64,000 nucleotides of DNA from Faecalicatena sp. Marseille-Q4148 (GCA_018228665.1 CP073692.1:1872046-1936045); one strand, 5' to 3'; positions 1 through 9,016 are shown, counted from the stretch's first letter. Numbers and translations: made by a program. The notes: generated by a model not told the origin, from the letters alone.

Positions 1-161
1 GGCATCAGAACCTTTCCCGCTCCGTCGATCACTTCCACACCATAAGATATTTCTGCCGGAAGATCTGTTCCTATTTTCAATATTTTTTCTCCGCCTAACA
101 AAATGTCCTTCTTTCCGAGATATTCCGGCGCATAAACCTCTGCATTTTTAATTAAATACAT
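1..161 (-). CDS. iadA: Isoaspartyl dipeptidase (beta-aspartyl peptidase), N-terminal part only
   Basis: Only the first 53 or so codons are inside the window; the gene runs off the left edge. The translation starts MYLIKNAEVYAPEYLGKKD and continues with a DILLGGEKILKIG stretch, which is the N-terminal beta-strand layer of the amidohydrolase-fold isoaspartyl dipeptidases. These zinc enzymes release L-aspartate from isoaspartyl dipeptides formed by protein ageing. The start ATG (159-161) has an AGAGGATG ribosome site just upstream. The metal-binding HxH and later histidines lie outside the window, so the assignment rests on N-terminal resemblance alone. Another amidohydrolase such as a dihydroorotase-like enzyme remains possible. 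Confidence 0.6.
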   Translation of the reverse strand, partial: MYLIKNAEVYAPEYLGKKDILLGGEKILKIGTDLPAEISYGVEVIDGAGKVLM

Positions 162-214
162 GAAAACATCCTCTTTTCTTTTTCTTAGTATGATTTGTGA
201 ATCCTCTGTTTTCT

Positions 215-238
215 ATCATACACTATTTTCTAAAATAG
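215..238 (-). promoter_or_regulatory. Putative promoter and palindrome upstream of iadA
   Basis: Read on the minus strand, a TATGAT -10-like box (215-220) is preceded by a near-perfect palindrome CTATTTT-CT-AAAATAG (223-238) covering the spacer/-35 position. The overlap suggests an operator, but no regulator is identifiable here. Confidence 0.3.
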
Positions 239-303
239 TTCATCCATATTTCGCGCATTCCATTGCTTCCATTTGGATTACTTCCCGTATGTTTCTCTGC
301 AGC

Positions 304-325
304 AAAAAAGGGAGACATTTCTCCC
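304..325 (-). terminator. Rho-independent terminator of the 343-777 gene
   Basis: On the minus strand GGGAGA-AATG-TCTCCC is followed directly by six T residues (304-309). It sits 18 bases past the stop codon of the small helical protein gene. Confidence 0.8.
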
Positions 326-342
326 TCTTTAATCAATTTTAT

Positions 343-777
343 TTATAAAAATTCTTTTAATTCCTCGGAAAGATTTTCTTCCAGAGTAATGAGATTTTCA
401 CAGATTTTTTTTGCCCGGTGGTCTGCTTCCGGATAGTCGTTCAAATATCTCCGCAAATTTTTTACTCCCATGTTGCACCCATCTGTCAGCAAGTCTGCTG
501 CCGTTTCATCGCTGTCATTCATCGCCATTTTCATATTTGTTTTTGCCCATGACATTCCTTTTGCAACCATGCTTGGATCTTTTTCTTCTTCTCTGTATTC
601 GTTCAGCAGCCCATGCAGCTCATTTCCTAATTTGGTATGTTTTTCTTTGCAGGCAATCAGAATTGCCCGGAACTTTTCACTTTTTATTTTATCCAACATT
701 TCATCAATGGAAGAAACTGCCATTTTGCTTCCTGCATTGCACTCTTTCAGCAACTGAATTGTATCGTTTAGATTCAT
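343..777 (-). CDS. Small all-helical protein, ferritin-like/DUF2383-like
   Basis: The protein has 144 residues, is predicted to be almost entirely alpha-helical and is charged throughout. It opens MNLNDTIQLLKECNAGSKMA and has no signal peptide or membrane span. The pattern of helices with conserved acidic and histidine residues (for example EKHTKLGNELHGLL around 46-58, and DHRAKKICENL near 118-128) resembles the DUF2383/PA2169-type four-helix bundles, which are related to ferritin-like folds. No metal ligand set can be assigned with certainty. A terminator follows the gene and it has its own short upstream gap, so it is probably monocistronic. Function unknown. Confidence 0.6.
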   Translation of the reverse strand: MNLNDTIQLLKECNAGSKMAVSSIDEMLDKIKSEKFRAILIACKEKHTKLGNELHGLLNEYREEEKDPSMVAKGMSWAKTNMKMAMNDSDETAADLLTDGCNMGVKNLRRYLNDYPEADHRAKKICENLITLEENLSEELKEFL

Positions 778-826
778 TCTGTTTTCCTCCGTTTTTCAAG
801 AATTTATCTTTATTATCCACACAAAT

Positions 827-2521
827 TCAGTTTTTATACACATTCTCCTCATCCATTTCTTCAAGAAGTTGGAGTAATACACAGGATGGCCATGAAAATG
901 CCGGATCATCATATCCTTCTCCTGTGAATGGATCGTAATTTTCTGACATCAGTCCGATTTCTGTCAGACGGCAGAATTTCTCTGCAAGCCGTTTTGCTTC
1001 TGTAACATATCCATTTTCCCGAAGTGCATCAATCATAAGATAGGTTGTCGGCGCCCACACAGGTCCAAGCCAGTAACCGCCTTTTTTGTAGTAAGGGCTG
1101 TCCGGCGCCTCTGTCGCAAGTCCATACGGTGTCTCAAATGTTTCCAACAGCTGTTTGACAAGCTGCTCCCGCAACGCTTTCGGAAAACGATACCCAATTA
1201 CAAGCGGCAAATACATAAGAAGGCTGTTCCCTTCTCTGATCTTTTCTTGTGAAATCGTTTCAATCGCATACAATCTTCCGTTTTCAAAGAAGCGTTCCAG
1301 AAATCTTTCATACCACTCATCCGCTGTCTGTTTCCATTTCTTTGCCTCCTGGTGGCGTTCAAGTCCGGATGCAATTTCCGAAAGACAGTCCATCTGCCGT
1401 ATGAGGAATGCTGCCAGATCCGGAGATTCCACCGGCATTCCCCGGTAAAATACAGATGCATTATCCCAACCGGAATCATTTCCATGATAATATACCGGAT
1501 ACACCGCCTCATTATGTCTGCGGTATTTCATCCAATATTCTGTCATTTTCACAAGACTTTCATACATTTCCTGCATGAGGACAGGTGCTCTCAGCGCTGC
1601 ATGTTGCTTCATCATTTTGCAAAATGCCCAGCCATGTATTGGAGGTTTGACAAAACTATAGGACGCAAATGTTTCATTCACATAATCCGGATAGCATCCG
1701 CTCTCATCCTGTACGTCGATAAATAGTTTCATCTGATCATATGCTTTTTGAGGATGTGTGTGGCTAAGAGCAATCCCTGCAAAACAATTGTCCCAACTCC
1801 ATATATTGTACATCCAGTTTTTAGACATATACATCGCATCTCTCGTTAATGTTCCTTCTGCATGTACAAAATTCATCCAGGTAATATAAGCTGCCAGCTG
1901 TCTGCTGTCTTCGAATCTTCCCGTTGGATTTGGAAAGCTGTTTTCCCACTTCTGAAGTGATTTTCTCTGCTCTTCTTTCATCTCTTCATATGTGCGATAC
2001 GGCTGTTCTGACGGAACTGTCCGGTAACTTTCCAGTACGATCCGGCTCCCTGCCTTTGCCGTAAGTACAACATCACTGCTGCCTCGCACCGTCCAATCTT
2101 GTTTTTGCATCAAAGTCCCCTGTTGGCATGTAAACATAATTTTCAGCTGTTTTGTTGCCAGGTGATGCTCATATCTCATTTGTGAAAGTGGAACAAGTGT
2201 GTCATAAGAACCTCCCACCGCATAAAATCGGAGATCGACTCCCTTCGCACAAACATGGAGCGTATCTGTTTTTCCGTTTGTTCCCACAACAAAAGAAGCA
2301 TAGTTGTGCGGTTCCTTTTTACTGCGCATCCTCAATTCAGTTTTCTCATGCAAGATTTCAATTTCATCACAGCCTTCCAGTTCAAGCCGATAGAGATAAG
2401 AAGGCGCTTCATCGCCCCCATGAATATCTCTAATATAAAGCGCGCCGTCTTTTGGATGAACGGAAATTACAAAATAAGAACCATATGCGCTAAAAGGAAT
2501 TTTTTGAATATCATAAGTCAT
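827..2521 (-). CDS. Glycoside hydrolase, GH63/MGH1-like (alpha/alpha)6 barrel
   Basis: The 564-residue protein is predicted cytoplasmic, with no signal peptide. An N-terminal beta-rich part (about 1-190) is followed by an (alpha/alpha)6 toroid. Hallmarks of the mannosylglycerate/GH63 group are visible: SKNWMYNIWSWDNCFAGIAL around 235-254, with the aspartate of WDN as a likely catalytic acid; DYVNETFASYSFVKPPIHGW around 282-301; and GGYWLGPVWAPTTYLM near 485-500. GH63-type enzymes hydrolyse alpha-glucosides or alpha-mannosides, and the exact substrate cannot be read from sequence. The neighbouring GNAT gene lies 20 bases upstream on the same strand, suggesting co-transcription. GH37 trehalase or GH15-like alternatives are less likely. 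Confidence 0.75.
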   Translation of the reverse strand: MTYDIQKIPFSAYGSYFVISVHPKDGALYIRDIHGGDEAPSYLYRLELEGCDEIEILHEKTELRMRSKKEPHNYASFVVGTNGKTDTLHVCAKGVDLRFYAVGGSYDTLVPLSQMRYEHHLATKQLKIMFTCQQGTLMQKQDWTVRGSSDVVLTAKAGSRIVLESYRTVPSEQPYRTYEEMKEEQRKSLQKWENSFPNPTGRFEDSRQLAAYITWMNFVHAEGTLTRDAMYMSKNWMYNIWSWDNCFAGIALSHTHPQKAYDQMKLFIDVQDESGCYPDYVNETFASYSFVKPPIHGWAFCKMMKQHAALRAPVLMQEMYESLVKMTEYWMKYRRHNEAVYPVYYHGNDSGWDNASVFYRGMPVESPDLAAFLIRQMDCLSEIASGLERHQEAKKWKQTADEWYERFLERFFENGRLYAIETISQEKIREGNSLLMYLPLVIGYRFPKALREQLVKQLLETFETPYGLATEAPDSPYYKKGGYWLGPVWAPTTYLMIDALRENGYVTEAKRLAEKFCRLTEIGLMSENYDPFTGEGYDDPAFSWPSCVLLQLLEEMDEENVYKN

Positions 2522-2541
2522 AAATTCGTTTCCTTTCTTTC

Positions 2542-3099
2542 CTACTCCATCAGATAATCCATTTCATGCCAAGTCACATTTCCAAGTACCGATGCCGAGA
2601 TTTTGCGATACGCAAATCCCATCCGTTCATACATCCCGATCTTCCCTTCCAGGCAAGTCAAAACCAATCGTTTTCTGCCGCGCTCTCTTTCAGATTCAAT
2701 ATAGCGTTCCATAAGTTCACGCGCCAGCCCCTGTCCTCGATGCTTTGGAAGCACATCAAGTCCGAGCAGCATTACTGTTGTTCCAGCTTGGTTATGAAGT
2801 TTTGGATTTTTGAAAAACTCATCCCGGAATTCTGTCTCATTTGTTGCAAGACCACTCAAAAATCCTGCAATCTTTCCTGTCTCACGGTCAACCGCCACAA
2901 GGCACATATTTGGCTCCGCTTCCATTCGGCAAATCATATCCTGATCAGAACATGCTTCATTAGGAGGAAAGCAGATTTTTTCTATCACTGCTGTCTGGTC
3001 TGCCTCCTCCGGACGGATATAACGAAATTCATATTTCTTTGCAAGCGCTTCCTGCTGTGCTCTTTTTTTGTTTGTTTTTAATTCTTCCATAGTTATCAT
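2542..3099 (-). CDS. GNAT family N-acetyltransferase
   Basis: The acetyl-CoA binding signature is clear: a VMLLGLDVLPKHRGQGLARE segment (roughly residues 108-127) contains the V-x-P-x-(H)RGQGLG/A pyrophosphate-binding loop, followed by a C-terminal strand with GFAYRKI. The substrate is unknown. Its N-terminal half carries FPPNEACSDQ, typical of the small-molecule/polyamine-type bacterial GNATs. I chose the ATG at 3097-3099 because AGAGGA lies 7-8 bases upstream; reading could be opened to 3159 but no ribosome site supports that. The gene is followed 20 bases later by the glycosidase. The pckA promoter is divergent. Confidence 0.8.
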   Translation of the reverse strand: MITMEELKTNKKRAQQEALAKKYEFRYIRPEEADQTAVIEKICFPPNEACSDQDMICRMEAEPNMCLVAVDRETGKIAGFLSGLATNETEFRDEFFKNPKLHNQAGTTVMLLGLDVLPKHRGQGLARELMERYIESERERGRKRLVLTCLEGKIGMYERMGFAYRKISASVLGNVTWHEMDYLME

Positions 3100-3197
3100 T
3101 CTCATTTCCTCTGTAAGATTCGTTAATTCTTTGCGATTAATTATAACACTAATCGTCATCTATTTTCGAAGGTTTCAAACATTTCAGAGAAATTTTA

Positions 3198-3225
3198 TTG
3201 ATTTTATCCCATAATCATGTATAAT
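3198..3225 (+). promoter_or_regulatory. pckA promoter
   Basis: TTGATT (3198-3203), 16-base spacer, TATAAT (3220-3225). This implies a leader of about 105 bases before pckA; the leader contains a small CCTGC/GCAGG hairpin near 3271-3285. The ribosome site AAAGAGG lies before the ATG at 3337. Confidence 0.7.
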
Positions 3226-3336
3226 GAACTTGAGATTGTGAAATAATTCACTTTCTTTATTCCAAATAATGCCTGCATTGGCAGGTGGTTATCCTATTTA
3301 TTATATTTATATTTTTTAGAAAAGAGGTAACATACG

Positions 3337-4941
3337 ATGGCAGAAATCAATTTAAGTAAATACGGGATCACAGGAACCCCGGAAATCGTACACAATCCTT
3401 CTTACGAAATGTTATTCGAAGAAGAAACAAAGGCAGATCTGACAGGATTTGAAAAAGGTCAGGAGAGTGAGCTTGGCGCAGTCAATGTTATGACTGGTGT
3501 TTACACAGGACGTTCTCCAAAAGATAAATTCATCGTTATGGATGAGAATTCTAAAGATACTGTATGGTGGACTTCTGACGAGTACAAGAATGATAACCAC
3601 CCGGCTTCTGAAGAAACATGGAAAGCTGTAAAAGAAATCGCTTTAAAAGAACTCTCTGACAAGAGACTTTTTGTAGTAGATGCATTCTGCGGCGCTAACA
3701 AAGATACTCGCATGGCTATCCGTTTTATTATGGAAGTTGCTTGGCAGGCACACTTTGTTAAAAATATGTTTATCGAACCAACTGCAGAAGAACTTGAGAA
3801 CTTTGAGCCAGACTTTATCGTATACAATGCTTCTAAAGCAAAAGTAGAGAATTACAAAGAACTTGGACTGAACTCTGAAACAGCAGCAATGTTCAACATC
3901 ACAAGCCGCGAGCAGGTTATCGTAAATACATGGTACGGCGGAGAAATGAAAAAAGGTATGTTCTCTATGATGAACTATTACCTCCCATTAAAAGGAATTG
4001 CTTCTATGCACTGCTCTGCAAACACAGACCTGAACGGCGAAAACACAGCAATCTTCTTTGGTCTGTCAGGAACAGGTAAGACAACATTATCTACAGACCC
4101 GAAACGTCTTCTGATCGGTGATGATGAGCACGGTTGGGACGACAACGGAATCTTTAACTTTGAAGGCGGATGCTACGCAAAAGTTATTAACCTTGATAAA
4201 GAATCTGAGCCGGATATTTATAACGCAATTAAGAGAAATGCTCTTCTTGAAAATGTAACATTAGACGAAAATGGTAAGATTGACTTTGATGATAAGAGCG
4301 TAACTGAAAATACCCGTGTATCTTATCCGATCGACCATATTGAAAAAATCGTTCGTCCGGTTTCCGCAGCTCCGGCAGCGAAAAATGTAATCTTCCTGTC
4401 TGCAGATGCATTCGGAGTACTTCCTCCGGTATCTGTGCTGACACCAGAACAGACAGAATACTACTTCCTGTCTGGATTTACAGCAAAACTTGCAGGTACA
4501 GAGCGTGGAATCACAGAGCCGACTCCTACATTCTCTGCTTGCTTTGGTCAGGCATTCCTGGAACTGCACCCAACAAAATATGCTGAAGAACTTGTTAAGA
4601 GAATGGAAGCAAATGGTGCAAAAGCTTATCTTGTAAATACAGGATGGAATGGAACAGGAAAACGTATCTCTATCAAAGATACTCGTGGAATCATCGATGC
4701 AATCTTAAACGGAGATATTAAAAACGCACCGACAAAGACAATCCCTTACTTCAACTTTGAAGTTCCGACAGAGCTTCCGGGCGTTGACCCTGCAATCTTA
4801 GATCCACGCGATACTTATGCAAATGCAGCTGAGTGGGATGAAAAAGCAAAAGACCTTGCACAGAGATTTGTGAAGAACTTCGCAAAATACGAAGGAAACG
4901 AAGCCGGTAAAGCATTAGTTTCTGCAGGACCACAGTTATAA
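3337..4941 (+). CDS. pckA: Phosphoenolpyruvate carboxykinase (ATP)
   Basis: The enzyme interconverts oxaloacetate plus ATP and PEP plus CO2; in fermentative anaerobes it often runs toward oxaloacetate for succinate production or anaplerosis. The 534-residue length matches the ATP-dependent family. Visible motifs are the RSPKDKF substrate loop (about 59-65), the kinase-1a P-loop [14 protein letters not shown] (about 242-255), and the Mg/ADP segment [10 protein letters not shown] just after it. The [10 protein letters not shown] and [12 protein letters not shown] segments are also characteristic. The gene is monocistronic behind its own promoter. Its natural 3' flank is lost: an IS1182-type element begins only about 28 bases after the stop codon and no terminator remains between them. 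Confidence 0.97.
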   Translation: MAEINLSKYGITGTPEIVHNPSYEMLFEEETKADLTGFEKGQESELGAVNVMTGVYTGRSPKDKFIVMDENSKDTVWWTSDEYKNDNHPASEETWKAVKEIALKELSDKRLFVVDAFCGANKDTRMAIRFIMEVAWQAHFVKNMFIEPTAEELENFEPDFIVYNASKAKVENYKELGLNSETAAMFNITSREQVIVNTWYGGEMKKGMFSMMNYYLPLKGIASMHCSANTDLNGENTAIFFGLSGTGKTTLSTDPKRLLIGDDEHGWDDNGIFNFEGGCYAKVINLDKESEPDIYNAIKRNALLENVTLDENGKIDFDDKSVTENTRVSYPIDHIEKIVRPVSAAPAAKNVIFLSADAFGVLPPVSVLTPEQTEYYFLSGFTAKLAGTERGITEPTPTFSACFGQAFLELHPTKYAEELVKRMEANGAKAYLVNTGWNGTGKRISIKDTRGIIDAILNGDIKNAPTKTIPYFNFEVPTELPGVDPAILDPRDTYANAAEWDEKAKDLAQRFVKNFAKYEGNEAGKALVSAGPQL

Positions 4942-5010
4942 AAATAGAATCATAAGTCTATAAAATTTAAGGGGCTGTCGGTTAATACCGATTTTTAGGC
5001 TCTAAATCTC

Positions 5011-5077
5011 AAAATACGAATCTCCTTTAGAAATCAGTGTTTTTCGCACCTGATCTTCTATGAGAGATTCGTATTTT
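5011..5077. terminator. Hairpin inside the left end of the IS1182-type element
   Basis: A perfect 14-base inverted repeat AAAATACGAATCTC (5011-5024) / GAGATTCGTATTTT (5064-5077) lies beyond the transposase stop codon. A stem flanked by A and T tracts could terminate transcription in both directions. Confidence 0.6.
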
Positions 5078-5143
5078 GTCTTTTTCGTATGTATTTTTGG
5101 GCACAAAAACCCCTCAACCTGCATATTTAAACGTACACATTTT

Positions 5144-6898
5144 CTAAGCAACTGTTTCTTCGATTTTTTTCTCAAATTTTTGGATTTTTTCATGAAGAAA
5201 ACGATGGTATTTATTTATATTTCTTCCAATCGCATACAGCATGAATTCTTTATATACTTTTTCGGATGTCCGGTAATTGAATCGGCGGAAACTGTCATTT
5301 TCTTTAATGTCTCCAAAATGTCCCTCTGTCTGGATGGAACGAATCTGACGATTTAAGATCCCTTTCTCACTCTGGATGTTTTTATGGGATTCTTCTTTCA
5401 AAGCTTCCCATTGTTCGTTGATCTTCATCACTTTATTTTTCTCTCTATCTTTTTCGGCATCATATTTATAGAGACATTTTGCTTTATGTTCACAACCACT
5501 GCAGTCTGCACATCCATACACTTCAAAGGTTTGTGTATAACCAGTCTGTGCTTTTGTTTCTGTTCGGATATGATGCAATTCTCTTCCGTCATGGCAAATA
5601 TAATACAACTCATCTTCAAATATCTGCGTTTTCATGTTGTAATACTTTCCGATTTCTTCTGTATACGCACGTGTTTTCCGTTTTTCATGATCCTGCAGCT
5701 TGATATAGCTGGAGATTTTATGTTCTTTTAAGTACAGTAGGTTTCTTTCGCTGCAATACCCGCTATCTGCTGTCACTTCCTCAAGAATATCCCCAAATGC
5801 TTTTTGATGTTTTTCCAAAACCGGAATCAACGTATTATAATCTGTCCGATCATTGCTGACATAAGTCTGGACAATGAAATAATTCTCTACTGCAATCTGA
5901 ACATTATATGCCGCTTTTAATTGCCCGTTCAGCATATGATCCTCTTTCATCCGCATAAAAGTAGCTTCCAGATCTGTTTTGGAATAACTGTTTCTGTCTG
6001 TTCCCATGATCTCAAAACACTCTTTATATCCCATAAGACGTTCACCACAGGCTTCCAATTCTTCGTAAAGCTGCTGGATTTCCGATTTTCTTTTTCCTTT
6101 TCCATAAACAAATGTAATCTGTTCCTGTTCTGCTATCTGTATCAGATTTTTTTGGAGCTTCAGTATCTCCAACGGAGAACAATTGTCAATCTCTATGATT
6201 GTATTATTGGATAACTTTTTATGTTTTGTCAGTTTTCTTTTTCGGTTCTTTTCAATGACATCCCGTACTTTCTCCATTCCTTCGATCACGAACATATGTG
6301 CATGGGGAATGTCATATTTGATGCCATACTCATTTTCATCAATCAAAACGTTATACTTTTGATACAATAAATCAATAGTATCCAGTAGTCCTGCAAGATG
6401 ATAATTGATTGTTCCTCTCCAGACAAACGTATAACGGTTCGCATTGGCTTCTATTTTTGTACCGTCAATAAAAAGATTTTTTAGTGTGATGAATCCTTCT
6501 TTTTGCAGGCGACGAAGAAACTGATAATTCAGCTCATCCAGTACATCAGCGGTCAGTTTCTTATTCTTGAAGTCATAAAAAGCATCCCGTTTCGGCTTCT
6601 GACCTTTCGTAAGCCAGATAAAGGCGAGATCTCTTTCACATAATTCTACAATACGGTCAACAGCTCTTATCCCACGCATGTTTGCGTAAGTAACTACAGC
6701 ATACATCATGATTGGGTTGTACCCGGTTCTTCCCTTATCAGAACAATTGGCTAATAAGCCAGAAAAATCTAACTCCTCCATCACTTTTTTCAGGGTATAG
6801 ACTGGATCGTCGTCTGGTAAACACAATTCGAAGAAACTGAAGTTAATTTTCTGTTGCCCTAATTCAAAAAAATCGTTATAATAGTCTTTGTTTAGCAT
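5144..6898 (-). CDS. IS1182-family DDE transposase
   Basis: The 584-residue transposase has the family layout: an N-terminal DUF772-like region (for example DKGRTGYNPIMMYAVVTYAN, about 44-63), then a DDE core with FIDGTKIEANANRYTFVW, the TADSGYCSERNLL motif, and the C-terminal HFGDIKENDSFRRFNYR segment supplying the glutamate region. A CADCSGCEHKAKC cysteine cluster lies before the last part. I place the start at the ATG 6896-6898 (MLNKDYYNDFF) because upstream in-frame codons run through the terminal repeat. A TATAAT box overlaps a GTTCCAT/ATGGAAC inverted repeat immediately upstream of this ATG. The gene looks intact. Confidence 0.93.
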   Translation of the reverse strand: MLNKDYYNDFFELGQQKINFSFFELCLPDDDPVYTLKKVMEELDFSGLLANCSDKGRTGYNPIMMYAVVTYANMRGIRAVDRIVELCERDLAFIWLTKGQKPKRDAFYDFKNKKLTADVLDELNYQFLRRLQKEGFITLKNLFIDGTKIEANANRYTFVWRGTINYHLAGLLDTIDLLYQKYNVLIDENEYGIKYDIPHAHMFVIEGMEKVRDVIEKNRKRKLTKHKKLSNNTIIEIDNCSPLEILKLQKNLIQIAEQEQITFVYGKGKRKSEIQQLYEELEACGERLMGYKECFEIMGTDRNSYSKTDLEATFMRMKEDHMLNGQLKAAYNVQIAVENYFIVQTYVSNDRTDYNTLIPVLEKHQKAFGDILEEVTADSGYCSERNLLYLKEHKISSYIKLQDHEKRKTRAYTEEIGKYYNMKTQIFEDELYYICHDGRELHHIRTETKAQTGYTQTFEVYGCADCSGCEHKAKCLYKYDAEKDREKNKVMKINEQWEALKEESHKNIQSEKGILNRQIRSIQTEGHFGDIKENDSFRRFNYRTSEKVYKEFMLYAIGRNINKYHRFLHEKIQKFEKKIEETVA

Positions 6899-6973
6899 AG
6901 TTCCATTATAACATGGAACGGAGAAAATGATGGTTGTCGTTAGCCATCTTTTTCTCTTTTTATGGAAAAGTTT

Positions 6974-7013
6974 CAGGGGCAGGTTTGACTCATACAAGTC
7001 AAATCTGCCCCTG
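6974..7013. repeat. Long hairpin inside the right end of the IS1182-type element
   Basis: A 17-base stem starting CAGGGGCAG (6974-6990) pairs with 6997-7013 with one G-T wobble and a six-base loop. It lies between the terminal repeat and the transposase start, where it would fold in any transcript entering from outside. Confidence 0.75.
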
Positions 7014-7059
7014 TTTGGAACTATCATTTCCCGACAGCCCCTTTCTTTCATTACACTGA

Positions 7060-7068
7060 TATTCTTCT
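7060..7068. repeat. Left target-site duplication of the IS4-type element
   Basis: TATTCTTCT directly abuts the left terminal repeat; the same nine bases recur at 8642-8650 directly after the right terminal repeat. Confidence 0.9.
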
Positions 7069-7150
7069 CTTGAGTTTCCGTAGTTTTATCCACAGCCCTC
7101 CTATTTTACATGCTTTGTTATAAACAACTTAAAAAAAATGCCCAAAATAT

Positions 7151-7230
7151 AAGGAATCTTCTTCCTTTTTGATGTAAAATTTAAGTGTCAAATCAAAACC
7201 TTACTAAACAAAAAGAAGGAGGATTCCTTA
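7151..7230 (+). promoter_or_regulatory. Hairpin masking the ribosome site of the IS4-type transposase
   Basis: AAGGAATCTTCTTCCTTTTTG (7151-7171 region) is nearly complementary to 7209-7229, the stretch holding the AAGGAGG ribosome site just before the ATG at 7230. A second, mutually exclusive pairing joins 7168-7180 with 7237-7249. Both would block translation from read-through transcripts, a safeguard known from IS10, IS50 and IS231. Confidence 0.65.
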
Positions 7231-8483
7231 TGACTTATTTTACATCAAATACTTACATTTTGAAACGAAAAATTTTAACTTTTACAAATAAAATTTCAAA
7301 ACATCTTTCTAAGCCCGAACGTAAATTTACTGCTGATATTACTTATGGCATACTTGCCTCTGGTAGCTGTCTTCTGACAGATGTTGTTGACCAGCTTCAT
7401 GAAGATTCCAAAAAGATAAATATTGTGGATCGCCTTTCCAGACATCTTGATAAAGGTACTCCTGCTGAAGCTGCTGTTTCTTATCTTCAGCAAATCAAGA
7501 AATGGGTTCCAGCAGAACCAGTCATTCACATTGATGACAGTGATGTTGTAAAACCGGATGGTTATAAATTTGAATCCCTTGGCATCGTTCGTGATGGTTC
7601 AGAAAGTACATCGACTAAAAATGTTTATAAAAAAGGGTACCATGTAACAGAGGCCTGTGTCCTGACTACCAGTAATGATTCTGTTAGTATCTTTTCAAAA
7701 ATACACTCTTCAGCTGAAAAGAATTACAAATCTGCCAATACCATTACTTTTGAGGCCATGGAACAAGGCGCGGCTCTCTTTGAAAAAGCAACTTTTTGTA
7801 TGGATCGTGGTTACGATGATAACAAGATATTCCTAAAGCTAGATGCTTTAAAGCAGAATTATGTGATTCGGTTAAAATCAAACCGCAAGCTTCTTTATCA
7901 TAATAAATGGACATTTGCCACCGAACTGCGTAACCGCCGTAAAGGGAAAATCAAAACCAGCGTATTCTATAAGGGAAAAAATCATGAGGCTTATATTTCC
8001 CATGTCAAAGTCCAAATCACAGCTTCCAGAAAAGATATTTATCTGGTACTGGTTTATGGTATTACAGAACATCCTATGATGCTTGCCACGAACAAAGAAA
8101 TTAAATCCAAAGAAGATGTAATCAAAGTGGCAAGAACCTATTTTTCAAGATGGAAGATCGAGGAATATTTCCGTTGCAAAAAGCAGATGTTCCAATTTGA
8201 AAACTTCCGTGTACGAAAGCTTTGCGCAATCAACGCACTTAACTTTTATATCACCTTATGCATGGCATTTCTGGCAATGATTTCAATGTCATCCGAAATA
8301 AATGCATTAAAGGTTTCCATCATAAAATCAGCAGATCCTGTAAAGAAAAAAGTGTTCTTCTGCTATTATCGGCTGGCGAAAGGCATCCTTGGCATACTAT
8401 CGTATGCAAAGGAAGGTGTCAGACTCTGGTTCCGGACAAAACGTCCAGCATACCGTCAACTCTGCCTTAAGCTAGTCGCTTAA
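7230..8483 (+). CDS. IS4-family DDE transposase
   Basis: The 417-residue transposase shows the IS4 catalytic core: IHIDDSDVVKPDG (first Asp), FCMDRGYDDNKIF (second Asp), and the Y-(2)-R-(3)-E-(6)-K type motif as RTYFSRWKIEEYFRCKK with the catalytic Glu. The basic C-terminus is typical. The ATG at 7230 is chosen for its AAGGAGG ribosome site; an upstream GTG at 7185 has none. The gene appears uninterrupted, so the element may be active. Confidence 0.93.
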   Translation: MTYFTSNTYILKRKILTFTNKISKHLSKPERKFTADITYGILASGSCLLTDVVDQLHEDSKKINIVDRLSRHLDKGTPAEAAVSYLQQIKKWVPAEPVIHIDDSDVVKPDGYKFESLGIVRDGSESTSTKNVYKKGYHVTEACVLTTSNDSVSIFSKIHSSAEKNYKSANTITFEAMEQGAALFEKATFCMDRGYDDNKIFLKLDALKQNYVIRLKSNRKLLYHNKWTFATELRNRRKGKIKTSVFYKGKNHEAYISHVKVQITASRKDIYLVLVYGITEHPMMLATNKEIKSKEDVIKVARTYFSRWKIEEYFRCKKQMFQFENFRVRKLCAINALNFYITLCMAFLAMISMSSEINALKVSIIKSADPVKKKVFFCYYRLAKGILGILSYAKEGVRLWFRTKRPAYRQLCLKLVA

Positions 8484-8641
8484 ATAGATAAAAGCATAAC
8501 TCTCCCAAAGTCCGGTTCCGGCGGGGCTTATTAAAGTGCTTTTAATCCTGAATACTGCCGTTCTTGATTCATTAAAATTGGGCAGATTGGTGCTTTAGGA
8601 GAAGTCATGTATGTTTAAATTACATTTTGCGGAAACTCAAG

Positions 8642-8650
8642 TATTCTTCT
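8642..8650. repeat. Right target-site duplication of the IS4-type element
   Basis: TATTCTTCT, identical to 7060-7068 and adjacent to the right terminal repeat. Confidence 0.9.
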
Positions 8651-8680
8651 ATCTTTTCTTACTTATACTCTTACTGCCAT

Positions 8681-9016
8681 TTATACTTTACGGAAATCGC
8701 ATACATCCACAACAAACACAGTTGCTCCGCCAACTTCTGCCTTGATCGGAACGTAAGAATAGTTCATCATCGGAACGCCGCCCGGCATATATGGCATCGC
8801 AATTTCAATTTCAGAGCGTTTTGCACACTCTTCTTTCAGGATATCCATAACTGCTTCCACTTTCTCATCATCAATACCGATCATCAGTGTTGTATTTCCG
8901 CTTCTCAAGAATCCTCCCGTACTCATAAGCTTTGTTACACTGAATCTATTCTCGTTCAATTTCTTGACTGCCTTTCCGGCATCTTCATCCCTAATTACTG
9001 CAAAAATCAGTTTCAT
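8681..9016 (-). CDS. darA: Cyclic-di-AMP receptor, PII-like (DarA/PstA)
   Basis: The 111-residue protein has the PII-like fold of the DUF970 family that binds cyclic-di-AMP as a trimer. It opens MKLIFAVIRDEDAGKAVKKL, followed by FSVTKLMSTGGFLRSGNTTLMIG, which contains the STGGFLRxGNTT ligand loop, and a C-terminal GGATVFVVDV strand. The start ATG (9014-9016) has an AAGGAGTG ribosome site. The role is nucleotide signalling linked to potassium, osmotic and wall homeostasis; its partner protein is unknown in the family. The gene was probably originally convergent with pckA; the two IS elements now separate them. An extended TGCTATAAT -10 box lies about 80 bases upstream. Confidence 0.9.
   Translation of the reverse strand: MKLIFAVIRDEDAGKAVKKLNENRFSVTKLMSTGGFLRSGNTTLMIGIDDEKVEAVMDILKEECAKRSEIEIAMPYMPGGVPMMNYSYVPIKAEVGGATVFVVDVCDFRKV

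Larger units (their letters stand above)
4969..7043 (-). mobile_element. IS1182-family insertion sequence, complete
   Basis: Terminal inverted repeats of 13 bases (AAGGGGCTGTCGG at 4969-4981 and its complement at 7031-7043) bound a single transposase gene on the minus strand. Each end also carries a long internal hairpin (5011-5077 and 6974-7013). I could not recognise an unambiguous target duplication; the exact outer base is uncertain by about two positions. The element lies between pckA and a second, IS4-type element. Confidence 0.88.
7069..8641 (+). mobile_element. IS4-family insertion sequence, complete, 1573 bp
   Basis: The perfect 12-base terminal inverted repeats CTTGAGTTTCCG (7069-7080) and CGGAAACTCAAG (8630-8641) are bounded by a 9-base direct repeat TATTCTTCT on both sides. 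One intact transposase gene lies inside. The size, repeat length and duplication length agree with IS4-family elements. The identical target duplications suggest recent insertion, 17 bases from the right end of the IS1182-type element. Confidence 0.93.

Noticed and set aside
7093..7185. Longer transposase frames running over the IS ends (starts at 7093 for the IS1182 gene and at 7185 for the IS4 gene)
   Set aside because: The first crosses a terminal inverted repeat into the neighbouring element; the second lacks a ribosome site. Internal ATGs at 6898 and 7230 are better.
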